This document shows, piece by piece, positions 17,052-26,101 of a stretch of 58,853 nt of DNA. Below the pieces are notes generated by a model. The model saw only the letters and a program-made list of their open reading frames with translations. It ran no database searches and was not told the DNA's origin. A program made the position numbers and the translations under genes. Within the stretch, counting starts at the first letter, position 1. Every line of letters starts with the position of its first letter. Origin of the DNA: Myxococcota bacterium (GTDB taxonomy: Bacteria > Myxococcota_A > UBA9160 > UBA4427); the NCBI GenBank assembly GCA_030748735.1, contig JASMLK010000041.1, forward strand, positions 1-58,853, written 5' to 3'.

Positions 17052-17588
17052 ATGTCGAACGCCGATGAACCGGCACCCGAACACGAACTGACGCACGTCG
17101 ACGCCCAGGGGCGCGTGCGCATGGTGAACATCGGCGACAAGGCGGTGACCCATCGCGTCTGCGTGGCGCGTGCCGAAGTCCACATGGCCGCCGCCACCCT
17201 CGACAAGATCACCGATGGCAAGGTGCCGAAGGGAGACGTGCTCGCGACCTCACGGCTCGCGGGGATCCAGGCCGCAAAGCGGACCCACGAATGGATCCCC
17301 CTCGCACATCCGCTGCCGCTCGACGGAGTCGAGGTGCTCCTCACGCCGGATCCGTCCGGGCCGCTGATTCGGATCGAGGCCCGCGCCGAAACCCACTGGC
17401 GCACCGGTGTAGAAATGGAGGCCCTGGTTGCGGCGAGCGCCGCGGGGCTCACGATCTACGACATGTGCAAAGCGATCGACCGTGGAATGCATCTCGAAGC
17501 CACGCGACTCGTCTATAAAGAAGGAGGAAAGAGCGGGACCTGGTCGCGTGAGGGTGAATCTCCGCCGGAAACGGGCGCGCTCTCGTAG
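17052..17588 (+). CDS. moaC: Cyclic pyranopterin monophosphate synthase MoaC
   Basis: A 178-aa enzyme of molybdenum cofactor biosynthesis that forms cyclic pyranopterin monophosphate from the MoaA product. It contains THVDAQGRVRMVNIGDKAVTHR, the conserved KRTHEWIPLAHPLPLDGV and the catalytic segment TIYDMCKAIDRGM with the active Asp and Lys. Length agrees with the family plus a short C-terminal tail. Other moa/moe genes are not in the window. Confidence 0.94.
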   Translation: MSNADEPAPEHELTHVDAQGRVRMVNIGDKAVTHRVCVARAEVHMAAATLDKITDGKVPKGDVLATSRLAGIQAAKRTHEWIPLAHPLPLDGVEVLLTPDPSGPLIRIEARAETHWRTGVEMEALVAASAAGLTIYDMCKAIDRGMHLEATRLVYKEGGKSGTWSREGESPPETGALS

Positions 17589-17759
17589 GTCCCAGCACCA
17601 CTTACAGCCCGGCCACAGTCCCCGACCCCGATATTCCGTGAAGTGGGCCCGGTTTTTCGACCGGACAACCGATCGAAACCTGGCGGGTCGTCTGCACGTA
17701 AGTTGCACATCAGGCAGCCGAAATTTCCACTCCATGTGCAAAACAACGCGGTGAGAAAC

Positions 17760-18533
17760 ATGAAATCCCCAGGAGACGAAAAGAAACCCCTCGTGCCAGC
17801 ACCTCCCGTGGAACCGGACGAAAGCGCCCGGGTTCTGTCCGACGAGAGGCAGCCTATGAGTTTCGAAGTCGTTGAAAGCGGACCCGCAGCAGGCGGAGCT
17901 GAGGCCAGCATCGGCCTGGCGGGGCGAGCGGGCGCGAGGCCGGTGATCGACGACCCCGATCGCGAGCTCGTTCTGCGCTGGCAGGGGGGAGACGAAAGTG
18001 CCTTCGAGGTGCTGGTCGAACGCCACCAACGCCGCGTGTTCCGCTTGTTGATGCGCATGATGGGGACCCGCGAAGAAGCCGAAGACGTTTCGCAGGAAAC
18101 CTTCTTGAGTCTCCATCGCCACGGCAAGCGCTTCCGAAGCGAGGCGCGCTTTTCGACCTTCGTTTATCGCGTCGCCGCCAACGCCGCACTCAATCGCAGG
18201 CGTTCACTCGGGCGCGCACGCGCACGCACCGAACGCTTCGCGGTAAGGCAGGAAGCGGGCGATCACCTTCCCTACGCACCGCGCGACCCCGAAGACGCCG
18301 CACTCGGTAACGAACTTTCGCAGAAGGTGCGCGACGCACTGCAGAGTCTCACCCCTTCACTGCGCATGCCGGTCGTCTTGTATGACATCGAAGGCCTGGC
18401 GTACGGCGAGATCGCCGAAATCCTCGGTGTCGCCGAAGGCACGATCAAGTCGAGAATTCACCGAGCGCGCAAGGCGTTGAAAGAGGCCTTGCAGGGAACG
18501 CTCGGCAAGAGCGGAGAGGGCAATACGCTGTGA
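17760..18533 (+). CDS. ECF-type RNA polymerase sigma factor
   Basis: A sigma-70 family extracytoplasmic-function factor. Region 2 is ELVLRWQGGDESAFEVLVERHQ through EEAEDVSQETFLSLHRHG and FSTFVYRVAANAALNRRR. Region 4 is LTPSLRMPVVLYDIEGLAYGEIAEILGVAEGTIKSRIHRARKAL. The start is uncertain: ATG 17760 gives 257 aa, while ATG 17856, with a better ribosome-binding site (GAGAGG), gives 225 aa. The last codon overlaps the anti-sigma start as GTGA, so the pair is translationally coupled. The stimulus is not evident. Confidence 0.9.
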   Translation: MKSPGDEKKPLVPAPPVEPDESARVLSDERQPMSFEVVESGPAAGGAEASIGLAGRAGARPVIDDPDRELVLRWQGGDESAFEVLVERHQRRVFRLLMRMMGTREEAEDVSQETFLSLHRHGKRFRSEARFSTFVYRVAANAALNRRRSLGRARARTERFAVRQEAGDHLPYAPRDPEDAALGNELSQKVRDALQSLTPSLRMPVVLYDIEGLAYGEIAEILGVAEGTIKSRIHRARKALKEALQGTLGKSGEGNTL

Positions 18534-19648
18534 ATCACTCCGATATCCAATCGCGAATGGCAAGTTATCTCGACGGTGAGCTGTCTCTCGAAAAGCGCGC
18601 GCTCTTCGATGCTCACCTCGACATGTGCGATGAGTGCAGTCGCGAGTTGGGCGAGATGCGCGAGACGATTCGCCTGCTTCGCAATCTGCCGAGTCCCGAA
18701 CCGCCGCCGGATCTCGTGTCCAATGTGATGGAGCGCATCGCCGAAGGCGAAGGCCAGCCGAGTTGGTTCGAACGGCTCAGCAATCGACTGCATCCGCTCT
18801 TTGCGTCTTCCTTTGCGATCCCGGCCACGGCCGCTGCGGCGGCGTTGGCCCTGACGGTGGTCTCCGGCGGTCTCGATGTCGGGGGATTCGATCAGCGTGC
18901 TTCGGCCCCGGTGGCCGAGTTCGCGAGCCTCGGGTCGGAGCCGCGCTCTACAGTCATCAGGGAACGACGCGCACCGGCGATGGTACGCGTTGCCCAGTCG
19001 CCGCCCCGCGTTCAGCCTGCTCCTGCTGCGCAACCGGTGCCGGTCGGCAATCCGGCCCCGCCGGTGCGCCACGGCAGTCCGTCGGGTGCCGGCTCGTTTC
19101 TCTATCGCGTTGCCAACGATCAAGTCGGGCCGATGCGCCGCGAACCGTCCAGGCTCGACACACCGGGTCGGGTCTTCTTGATGAGTGATCGCTCTCACGT
19201 CGGCCCCTACCTCGGCGCGTCGGCGGCACCGTCGATCGCTCTCGGCACCGGTTCGTTGCGTGCCTCGGGCAGCGGTTCGCTCGAGATGGCCGCCGCCCCG
19301 CGCATCCATCTTGTGTCGGTGTCGCGACTCGATGCCGTTCCGGCCGTGGGCGAAGATGCACTGACGCCGACGGAACGGCGCAATCGCGAACTCGACATGC
19401 GTCTCGAAGCCCTGATCAAGGACCCGCCGGGCTTCGCCCAGATGCAGTCGCGGGTCACACTCGCAGAGCAGGAACTCTGGCTGCGCGAGTTGGCGGCGCG
19501 TGCCGAAGAACTCGGCGATGTCGAGCGCGTGCAGGCTGCACTCGAGGGCAGCGGGGACGCCGAATCGCTGCGTCTTGCAGCAGACTTCACCAATGCGGTC
19601 GCGCACAATCGTGCGGCCTGGGCGGCTGCGGACGGCGCCAGACACTAG
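18530..19648 (+). CDS. Membrane-anchored zinc-finger anti-sigma factor
   Basis: A 372-aa anti-sigma factor for the ECF sigma encoded just upstream. The N-terminal zf-HC2/ZAS domain has His29, Cys33 and Cys36 (HxxxCxxC in AHLDMCDECSREL). One transmembrane helix follows at about residues 87-109 (FAIPATAAAAALALTVVSGG). The remaining 260 residues would be periplasmic: a Pro/Ala-rich linker and a helical end. Start is GTG 18530. A 12-bp inverted sequence at the stop codon (19645-19668) could form a hairpin that ends the operon, but it lacks a T-tract. Confidence 0.85.
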   Translation: MNHSDIQSRMASYLDGELSLEKRALFDAHLDMCDECSRELGEMRETIRLLRNLPSPEPPPDLVSNVMERIAEGEGQPSWFERLSNRLHPLFASSFAIPATAAAAALALTVVSGGLDVGGFDQRASAPVAEFASLGSEPRSTVIRERRAPAMVRVAQSPPRVQPAPAAQPVPVGNPAPPVRHGSPSGAGSFLYRVANDQVGPMRREPSRLDTPGRVFLMSDRSHVGPYLGASAAPSIALGTGSLRASGSGSLEMAAAPRIHLVSVSRLDAVPAVGEDALTPTERRNRELDMRLEALIKDPPGFAQMQSRVTLAEQELWLRELAARAEELGDVERVQAALEGSGDAESLRLAADFTNAVAHNRAAWAAADGARH

Positions 19649-19820
19649 AGGTCCGGCCGGGCCTCTAGCCCGGATTATTCATGGAGCCCGCAGCCACGCC
19701 CTCGCTGCGACGGGGGACTTTCCGGCGTGCCCGCATTGAGCAGCAGCACCGAATCGGTAAGCTGCGCGCTGGCCTCGGGATGAAGGTCGCGCGTGACGCT
19801 CGACTTCCCGGACGCACCGG

Positions 19821-21167
19821 TTGGGAACGTCGATGGACACGCGTGCAGCATGCGCAGGAGGGGTCGAGCGCAGCCCGGCCAGGCGCGTTTCCGTGTGCTC
19901 CGTTTTCGGCCTGTGGCATGGCACGGCGTGGGTCCGACTCTCTGCGCTGATCATCACCTGCGTCGTTGCGACTGTGGCCACGCGCGCGGCCGAGTCCGAT
20001 TTCGATGACGAGATCGAGACCATCGACATGAGCCCCGACGAAGCGGTCGGCTGGAGCTTGCGAAACGTCGCAGCGCCGGTCGGCGCCGTCTTCCCGGGCG
20101 GCTTCCGGTACTGGTACGACGAGCGGGAGATCTCGATCGACACGACGCCGTCCGGCAGCTTCGTCGACTTGTTCTACGTGCGCCGCAACTTCCAGAAGCG
20201 CTTCGAACAGGCCGAGGCGCCGGTCAAGGTGCTCTTGCCCCCGCGCATCAAGGCCAGCGCCCGTGACGCCCTGATCGTTCGCGCCTTTCAAGAGGGATAT
20301 CGACAGCAAAGCGTGACGCTCCCCATGGAGTCACGCGACGAGGAGTTGTTGATCCATCTCGAACCGCTTCCGAACACCCTCACCGCCGTCGCCCACCGCT
20401 ACTTCGCCGACCGCTCCAGTCTCGTCTTCTTGACGAAGGAATCGCCGACCTTCCGGGTGACCGACAAGCCAGGTGGTTTCGGGCTGATCTTGAACGAGAC
20501 GGCACAGTCCGCCGAAGCGCGCGCGGCGATCGAGGGGCTCGCGAGTCCCATGATCGCGGGCGCATCAGCGAACCAGGTGGGTGAGGACTTCGTGTTCAGC
20601 GTGCAGTTCGCAGGGGGGCGGGACATCACCTTGCGGTCACGCTTGCATCACGACGCGGCACGTGCGCTCTACGAGTTCACCCTCGACCTCGTGCCCGCCG
20701 CGGGTGCTGACGACACCGTTCGCAGGGCCCTCGACGCCCTCGGGCGGATCGAATCACATCACGTTGGCGGTTGCAGTGCGGGGTTCGAAGCGGCGCTGCG
20801 CGAGCAACTCGACCCGGGCGCGCTCTCGCGTGCCCTCACACCGAAGGGCGACTTCACCGATCGCTATCTGCGCGCGGCGATGCGGCGGCTGGGTGAAGTG
20901 TCGCCGAACGAGGGCGTGGTCGAATTTGGCGCGGGTATCGCCTACCGGCCTTCGGTGCCGATCGAACTCGAAGCGGCACTCAGCCAGGCCGGAGATGCGC
21001 GCGGCTTCGTGTCGTTGCTTCGCCAGTTCGTTCACGAACTCGAAGACGAACCGCATCGGCGAGAGACGTTTCGCAGTCTGGTCGCCCCCGAACTCGACCC
21101 CATGACGTTCGGGGTCATCATGGAAAAGGCCGAGGCGCACGAACAGGCGTGCCTGGCGCCGCGTTGA
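19821..21167 (+). CDS. Secreted or membrane-anchored hypothetical protein
   Basis: A 448-aa protein of unknown function. A hydrophobic segment near residues 36-56 (WVRLSALIITCVVATVATRA) looks like a signal peptide or anchor, so the true start may be downstream of the ATG used here. A region around residues 100-190 (ISIDTTPSGSFVDLFYVRRNF and EGYRQQSVTLPMESRDEELLIHLEPL) resembles PEGA-type beta domains. The C-terminal third is helical. It follows the sigma/anti-sigma pair by 172 bp on the same strand and could be a regulated target, but that is inference. Confidence 0.65.
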   Translation: MGTSMDTRAACAGGVERSPARRVSVCSVFGLWHGTAWVRLSALIITCVVATVATRAAESDFDDEIETIDMSPDEAVGWSLRNVAAPVGAVFPGGFRYWYDEREISIDTTPSGSFVDLFYVRRNFQKRFEQAEAPVKVLLPPRIKASARDALIVRAFQEGYRQQSVTLPMESRDEELLIHLEPLPNTLTAVAHRYFADRSSLVFLTKESPTFRVTDKPGGFGLILNETAQSAEARAAIEGLASPMIAGASANQVGEDFVFSVQFAGGRDITLRSRLHHDAARALYEFTLDLVPAAGADDTVRRALDALGRIESHHVGGCSAGFEAALREQLDPGALSRALTPKGDFTDRYLRAAMRRLGEVSPNEGVVEFGAGIAYRPSVPIELEAALSQAGDARGFVSLLRQFVHELEDEPHRRETFRSLVAPELDPMTFGVIMEKAEAHEQACLAPR

Positions 21168-21238
21168 CGCGGGTTCCTCGCGGTGGGAAGGAGCGGGGCG
21201 GGCTAGGGTGAGCGGCCTCCGGTCCCGCGGAGCCTGCG

Positions 21239-21988
21239 ATGGCGAACCCGCTCGACACCGCATGCGCTGGTGAAGCGCGCGCGCTCGATACGCTGGGTGG
21301 CGAAGACCGCCCGCGCGAAAGATTGACGCGCGACGGCGCGTCCGCGCTTTCCGATGCCGAGGTCCTCGCGTTGCTGTTTCGTACCGGCGGCGCGGGGCAC
21401 GACGCACTGGCCCTCGCGCGAGACCTGCTCGCCCGCACTTCCGGTTTGCGCGGGCTTCTGCCCTTCGACCCGGGCGAGCACGCCGACACCCCCGGCCTCG
21501 GGCCCGCCAAGCTGGCCAGTCTCGCTGCTGCGATCGAACTCGGTCGCCGACTCCAGGTCCGGCGCCTCGAGGCCGGAGCACGCATCGAAAACCCGGCTTC
21601 GATCTACCGTCACTTCCACCCCAGGCTCCGCGACTGCGAGCACGAGCGCTTCCTCGCAGTCCTGCTCGACAGCCGCCACTGCGTCGTCGGCGAGCGGCTC
21701 ATCTCCCAGGGCACGCTGACGGCGAGCCTGGTGCATCCGCGCGAGGTGTTTCGGCCCGCGCTGCGCGCTTCGGCGGCAGCCATCGTGGTGGTTCACAATC
21801 ACCCTAGTGGGGATCCAGCCCCAAGTACTGAAGACAGGGAGGTCACGCGACGCCTCGAGCGCGCCGGGCGGTTGATCGGCGTTCGTGTCCTCGATCACGT
21901 CGTCGTGGCCGAGCGCGGCTACTTCAGCTTTCGCGAAAGCGGCGAGATGGAATCGGACCCCTTGGGGGGCGGTCAGTCGGTTTCGTGA
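21239..21988 (+). CDS. radC: RadC/JAB-domain DNA repair family protein
   Basis: A 249-aa RadC protein. The N-terminal part has a UPF0758 helix-hairpin-helix region (LSDAEVLALLFRTGG, LGPAKLASLAAAIELGRR). The C-terminal JAB1/MPN-like metalloprotease-fold domain has HNHPSGDPAPSTED, the JAMM zinc-binding motif, with an upstream conserved Glu. Length matches. Despite the name, its biochemical role is still unsettled in the family. It ends 92 bp before the PilZ gene start. Confidence 0.9.
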   Translation: MANPLDTACAGEARALDTLGGEDRPRERLTRDGASALSDAEVLALLFRTGGAGHDALALARDLLARTSGLRGLLPFDPGEHADTPGLGPAKLASLAAAIELGRRLQVRRLEAGARIENPASIYRHFHPRLRDCEHERFLAVLLDSRHCVVGERLISQGTLTASLVHPREVFRPALRASAAAIVVVHNHPSGDPAPSTEDREVTRRLERAGRLIGVRVLDHVVVAERGYFSFRESGEMESDPLGGGQSVS

Positions 21989-22080
21989 TCGCAGCGCTAA
22001 GGCGTCTTCGCCGCCGCGACGATGAGCCAGAGCAGCGACCGGGGTACATCGCGCCGGGGCGCTCGACGGAGTGGTCGACC

Positions 22081-22491
22081 ATGTCCAGAGTCAGCATCGA
22101 AGAAGCATCGCAGGAAGACGCTCACGAGAACGGGTTGGGGGCCGAACGTCGGCGTTTCGATCGCAGCGAATTGCTCGTGCGCGTCGAATACTCGACGGTC
22201 GACGAGATCTTCTCGGAGTTCACGCGCGACATCAACGAGGGCGGTCTCTTCATCGAAACCGAAAAGCCGCGCCCGACGGGCACCGAAGTCGCCATGCGCT
22301 TCAATCTGCCCGGCAGCGACGAGCCGTTGCAGACGATCGGCCGCGTGGTCTGGGTCCGCAGTGCGAGCAACGAAGAACCGGCCGGCATGGGCATCGAATT
22401 CGATGAACTGTCGGAAGAGGATCGCGGTCGCATCAACGCGATGATCCGATCCCTTCGCACCAGCCCGGCGGGCGCACCGCCCGCAGGATAG
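22081..22491 (+). CDS. PilZ-domain protein (TIGR02266 type)
   Basis: A 136-aa single-domain PilZ protein of the kind expanded in Myxococcus. It shows the arginine-rich start RRRFDR and the second motif as DINEGGLFIET, followed by GRVVWVR and GMGIEFDEL. In canonical c-di-GMP binders the second motif is (D/N)xSxxG; here the serine is asparagine, so ligand binding is uncertain. ATG 22081 is preceded by GGAG; the longer frame upstream overlaps radC. Confidence 0.85.
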   Translation: MSRVSIEEASQEDAHENGLGAERRRFDRSELLVRVEYSTVDEIFSEFTRDINEGGLFIETEKPRPTGTEVAMRFNLPGSDEPLQTIGRVVWVRSASNEEPAGMGIEFDELSEEDRGRINAMIRSLRTSPAGAPPAG

Positions 22492-22615
22492 ACGGAATAA
22501 ACCCGTATCCTTCGCGAGCGGCACTCTCCATCGCTGCCGGTCGCAGCCGAACTCGTGAGATCGGCCGTATCGCCTTCAGGTCTGCTTCTGGCGCGAATCG
22601 CGTCCCGGCAGACAG

Positions 22616-23065
22616 CTAGAAGGGGATGTCGCCATCCGACGGCGGCGGGGCGCCGCCACCGGAATCGCTGCCGAAGTCCGAGGTTCCACCGCCAGCCGGC
22701 GGCATGCCACCGCCACCGCCGGCGCCACCTTCACCGCGGCCACCGAGGAACTGCACGGTGTTGGCCACGATCTCGGTCGTCTGTCGCTTGACACCTTCTT
22801 TGTCTTCCCACTCGCGGGTCTGCAGGCGGCCCTCGATGTAGACCGAGCGTCCCTTCGAGAGGTACTGGGAGCACAACTCCGCAGTCTTGCCCCAGACGAC
22901 GATGCGGTGCCATTCGGTGCGTTCGACTCTTTCGCCGCTCTTGTCGGTGTAGCTCTCGCCGGTCGCGAGCGAGAAGTTCGCGACGGCCTGACCGCTCGCT
23001 GTGTATCGAAGTTCGGGATCTCGGCCGAGATTGCCGACGAGAATTGCCTTGTTGACGCCTGCCAT
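22616..23065 (-). CDS. ssb: Single-stranded DNA-binding protein
   Basis: A 149-aa SSB that coats single-stranded DNA in replication and repair. The OB fold begins [21 protein letters not shown] and includes [21 protein letters not shown] and [18 protein letters not shown] Gly/Pro-rich linker follows, and the acidic tip DGDIPF is the conserved partner-recruiting C-terminus. ATG 23065 has GGAGA upstream. It is divergent from ftsK. Confidence 0.96.
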   Translation of the reverse strand: MAGVNKAILVGNLGRDPELRYTASGQAVANFSLATGESYTDKSGERVERTEWHRIVVWGKTAELCSQYLSKGRSVYIEGRLQTREWEDKEGVKRQTTEIVANTVQFLGGRGEGGAGGGGGMPPAGGGTSDFGSDSGGGAPPPSDGDIPF

Positions 23066-23508
23066 AGGGGGTCTCCGGTGGGACACATCGGGGGGGGAAT
23101 GCGGGCATGATTCCCCCGGGCCCCTGGCCAGTCAAGAGTGACCGTGAGGTTGCGGCCTCCAGGTGCCTCCTGTTTCGCACCGATCCGCGCCGGCTCATCG
23201 AAACCCGGTGCGGATCCCACCCCACGCGGCGCCCCCGATGGCGTTCTCATTCGTCGGCGATTACTCTCTAGCCGCGTTTCCTTTTCTGGGGGGTGAGGGG
23301 AGCATGGTCGATCGCAGCGCGATCCCATCGCGAGATCCATTGGAGCGAGTCGTAGTCGAACGGTGTTCGCAAGAGCGCCAGGCGGTGCTTGGTGCGCTTC
23401 GTGCTCGCTCTGGCGCTCTCGTCGCGACAAACCCGACAAAACGGGGACACGCGGCGACAGAACGAAGTCGAGAGACTGCCCCCTGCTTCGAGATGCTGGG
23501 GGCACTTC
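23066..23508. other. 443-bp divergent ssb-ftsK regulatory region
   Basis: No gene is seen. It contains a perfect 10-bp inverted repeat (AGAGCGCCAG at 23372-23381 and its complement at 23410-23419, 28-nt loop). It also holds, at 23426-23443, an 18-base sequence identical to one upstream of nrdJ (4370-4387). Confidence 0.55.
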
Positions 23509-26061
23509 ATGGCTAGGGCGAAGGCTGCGCGGGCAGCGGACGCAGGTGAATCGTTTGCCGCGCGGGTGACGAGTGAGGCCGCGGGCCTCCTTCTTGTTGG
23601 CTTCGGGCTGATCGCGGCGCTTTCTCTTTCGACGTACTCGCCGGCGGATCCCGTCTTCGAGATCGTCGAGGTCCACAACCGGATCGGGCCGGTCGGGGCG
23701 ACCGTGGCGGGGTCGTTGCTCGGGTTGTTGGGCTACGGCGCGATCGTGGTGGTCGGGGCTGCGGGTTATCTCGGCGCGCGTCTCCTACTCGGTCGCGGTG
23801 TCCCCGACGCGCGCTCTCGCTTCTGGTTCGGGACGGTGCTCCTCGTGATCGGTGCGACCACGCTCCCGTTCGTGCTCCACCACCTCGCACCCGGTCGCCT
23901 TGGTACTTCGCTCGGAGGAAGCCTCGGTGAATTCCTCGTAACGGGTGGAGAGATGCTGCTCGGGCAGTGGGGCGCTCTCATGTTGAGCGCAGCGTTCTGC
24001 GTCGTGGGTGTGCTCAGCGTGCTCGGCATTTCGACCGGGCGTGCGCTCTCGGCAACCGCATCGGGTTCAGCGTATGCCGGTCGCTTCGCGGCCGACGGTC
24101 TGGTGACGGTGGCGGCGCGGATTCGCGGTGTCCTCGAACCACTGGCGAACGCCGTGCCGGGGTTGGCGGCTTCTGCGGGGCAGGTCCTGGGTCGCTTCCG
24201 TCTGCCGACCTCGAAGCGCAACCGACGTCTTCCCGAAGCGAGCGAAGAAGAAGACCTCACCTGGTCGGCCGAAGAAGAGAAGGCCGAAGACGAAGACTGG
24301 GAATACGAAGAGGGCGAAGAAGCGGAAGAAGCCTCCGACGATTCGGAGGATGAAGAATGGGAATACGAGGAGGGTGAGGAAGGCGAAGAAGGCGAGTACG
24401 ACGAAGAGGAATGGGAATACGAGGACGAAGAAGACGAACAGGCTTCGCCCTCGGCCGGCGCGGGCAAGGCCGCTTCCGCTCCGCACATCGTCGATCACGA
24501 GCGCGACCGCGCCAAGAGTCGCAAGCCCAGCCAGGAAACCTTCGAGTTCAAGGAGGACGGTCCGCTCGGTCCCTACCGCCTGCCCGACATCTCGCTCTTC
24601 CATCGCCCGGACAAGGTCGACCTCCAGTTCGATCGCGACAGCCTGTTGATGAACTCGCGGATCCTCGAAAAGAAGCTTGCCGACTTCGGCGTCGAGGGTC
24701 GCGTGGTTCGCGTGCATCCGGGCCCCGTGATCACGATGTACGAATACGAGCCGGGCGCGGGCGTCAAGGTCAACCGCATCGTCAATCTGACGGACGACCT
24801 CGCCATGGCGCTGCGCGCGATTTCGATTCGCATCATCGCGCCATTACCGGGCAAGTCGGTGGTCGGCATCGAGATCCCGAACCCCGAGCGCGAAACCGTC
24901 TACCTGCAGACGCTGCTCGAAAGCGAAATCTTCCGCAAGAGCAAGTCGATCCTCGAAGTCGCGATGGGACACGACATCTTTGGCAACGCGGTTTCGTCCG
25001 ACCTCGCGAAGATGCCGCACCTGCTCGTCGCGGGTGCGACCGGTACGGGCAAGAGTGTCTTCTTGAACGCCTTCCTTTGTTCGCTTTTGTGCCGCGCACG
25101 CCCGGACGAGCTGAAGCTGCTGCTCGTCGATCCGAAATTGCTCGAACTCTCGATCTACGAAGGCATCCCGCACCTCATCGCCGAGGTGGTGACCAGCCCC
25201 AAGCGCGCCTCCGCGGCCTTGCAGGCCATCGTGCGAAAGATGGAAGACCGCTATCAGCGCATGAGTGCGCTGCGGGTGCGCAACATCTCGCAGTTCAACG
25301 CCAAGGTCGACGCCGACCTCGCCGAGGGCAAGACGACCTATCGCCTGCGACCGAAGCCCGGAGAAACCGAAGGCGAAGAGGTCGAATACGAAAGGCTCCC
25401 GTACATCGTCGTGGTCATCGACGAACTCGCCGACCTGATGGTGACGGCGGCCAAGGACGTCGAAGAATCGCTCCAGCGCCTGGCCCAGATGGCGCGTGCG
25501 GCCGGCATCCACCTGGTGCTCGCCACCCAGCGACCGAGCGTCGACGTGCTGACCGGCGTCATCAAGGCGAACTTCCCCTCGCGTGTTTCGTTCCAGGTTT
25601 CGTCCGGGACCGACTCGCGCACGGTCCTCGACCAGAAGGGTGCAGAGAACCTCCTCGGCAACGGCGACATGTTGTTCCTGCCGCCGGGGACCTCGGTGGC
25701 CCAGCGACTCCACGGCGCGTTCGTGACCGAGAAGGAAGTCCAGGAGCTCGTCGCCCACCTGCGCGACCAGGGCAAGCCCACCTTCGATGTCGACCTCGTC
25801 AAGCTCGAGTTCCAGAACGATTCCGACAGCGAAGCCGGGGACGGGAGCGATGTCGACGAGATGTTCGACCAGGCCGTCGCGATCGTGGCCGAAACGCGAA
25901 ACGCGTCCATCTCCTATATCCAGCGTCGCTTGAAGATCGGTTACAACCGTGCAGCGCGCATCATCGAAGAGATGGAAAACCAGGGCATGGTCGGCCCTCA
26001 GGTCGGTACCCGTGGGCGCGACGTCTTCCTGCCCGCTGCCGATCCCGACGAATACGAATAG
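23509..26061 (+). CDS. ftsK: DNA translocase FtsK
   Basis: An 850-aa division-site DNA pump that clears and resolves chromosomes. The N-terminal part has about four transmembrane helices (AAGLLLVGFGLIAALSL onward to about residue 185). A linker at about residues 240-310 is extremely acidic, with three WEYE-containing modules. The motor has Walker A GATGTGKS at residues 509-516, Walker B in YIVVVIDELADLM, and LATQRPSVDVLTGVIKAN. The C-terminal winged-helix gamma domain (ISYIQRRLKIGYNRAARIIEEMENQGMVGP) would read KOPS sites. ATG 23509 is chosen over the longer frame, which runs into the intergenic region. lolA starts 41 bp downstream. Confidence 0.95.
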   Translation: MARAKAARAADAGESFAARVTSEAAGLLLVGFGLIAALSLSTYSPADPVFEIVEVHNRIGPVGATVAGSLLGLLGYGAIVVVGAAGYLGARLLLGRGVPDARSRFWFGTVLLVIGATTLPFVLHHLAPGRLGTSLGGSLGEFLVTGGEMLLGQWGALMLSAAFCVVGVLSVLGISTGRALSATASGSAYAGRFAADGLVTVAARIRGVLEPLANAVPGLAASAGQVLGRFRLPTSKRNRRLPEASEEEDLTWSAEEEKAEDEDWEYEEGEEAEEASDDSEDEEWEYEEGEEGEEGEYDEEEWEYEDEEDEQASPSAGAGKAASAPHIVDHERDRAKSRKPSQETFEFKEDGPLGPYRLPDISLFHRPDKVDLQFDRDSLLMNSRILEKKLADFGVEGRVVRVHPGPVITMYEYEPGAGVKVNRIVNLTDDLAMALRAISIRIIAPLPGKSVVGIEIPNPERETVYLQTLLESEIFRKSKSILEVAMGHDIFGNAVSSDLAKMPHLLVAGATGTGKSVFLNAFLCSLLCRARPDELKLLLVDPKLLELSIYEGIPHLIAEVVTSPKRASAALQAIVRKMEDRYQRMSALRVRNISQFNAKVDADLAEGKTTYRLRPKPGETEGEEVEYERLPYIVVVIDELADLMVTAAKDVEESLQRLAQMARAAGIHLVLATQRPSVDVLTGVIKANFPSRVSFQVSSGTDSRTVLDQKGAENLLGNGDMLFLPPGTSVAQRLHGAFVTEKEVQELVAHLRDQGKPTFDVDLVKLEFQNDSDSEAGDGSDVDEMFDQAVAIVAETRNASISYIQRRLKIGYNRAARIIEEMENQGMVGPQVGTRGRDVFLPAADPDEYE

Positions 26062-26101
26062 GCCGGCGAATAAACAGCGGCGCAAGCGAGTCGAACCCGT
26101 C

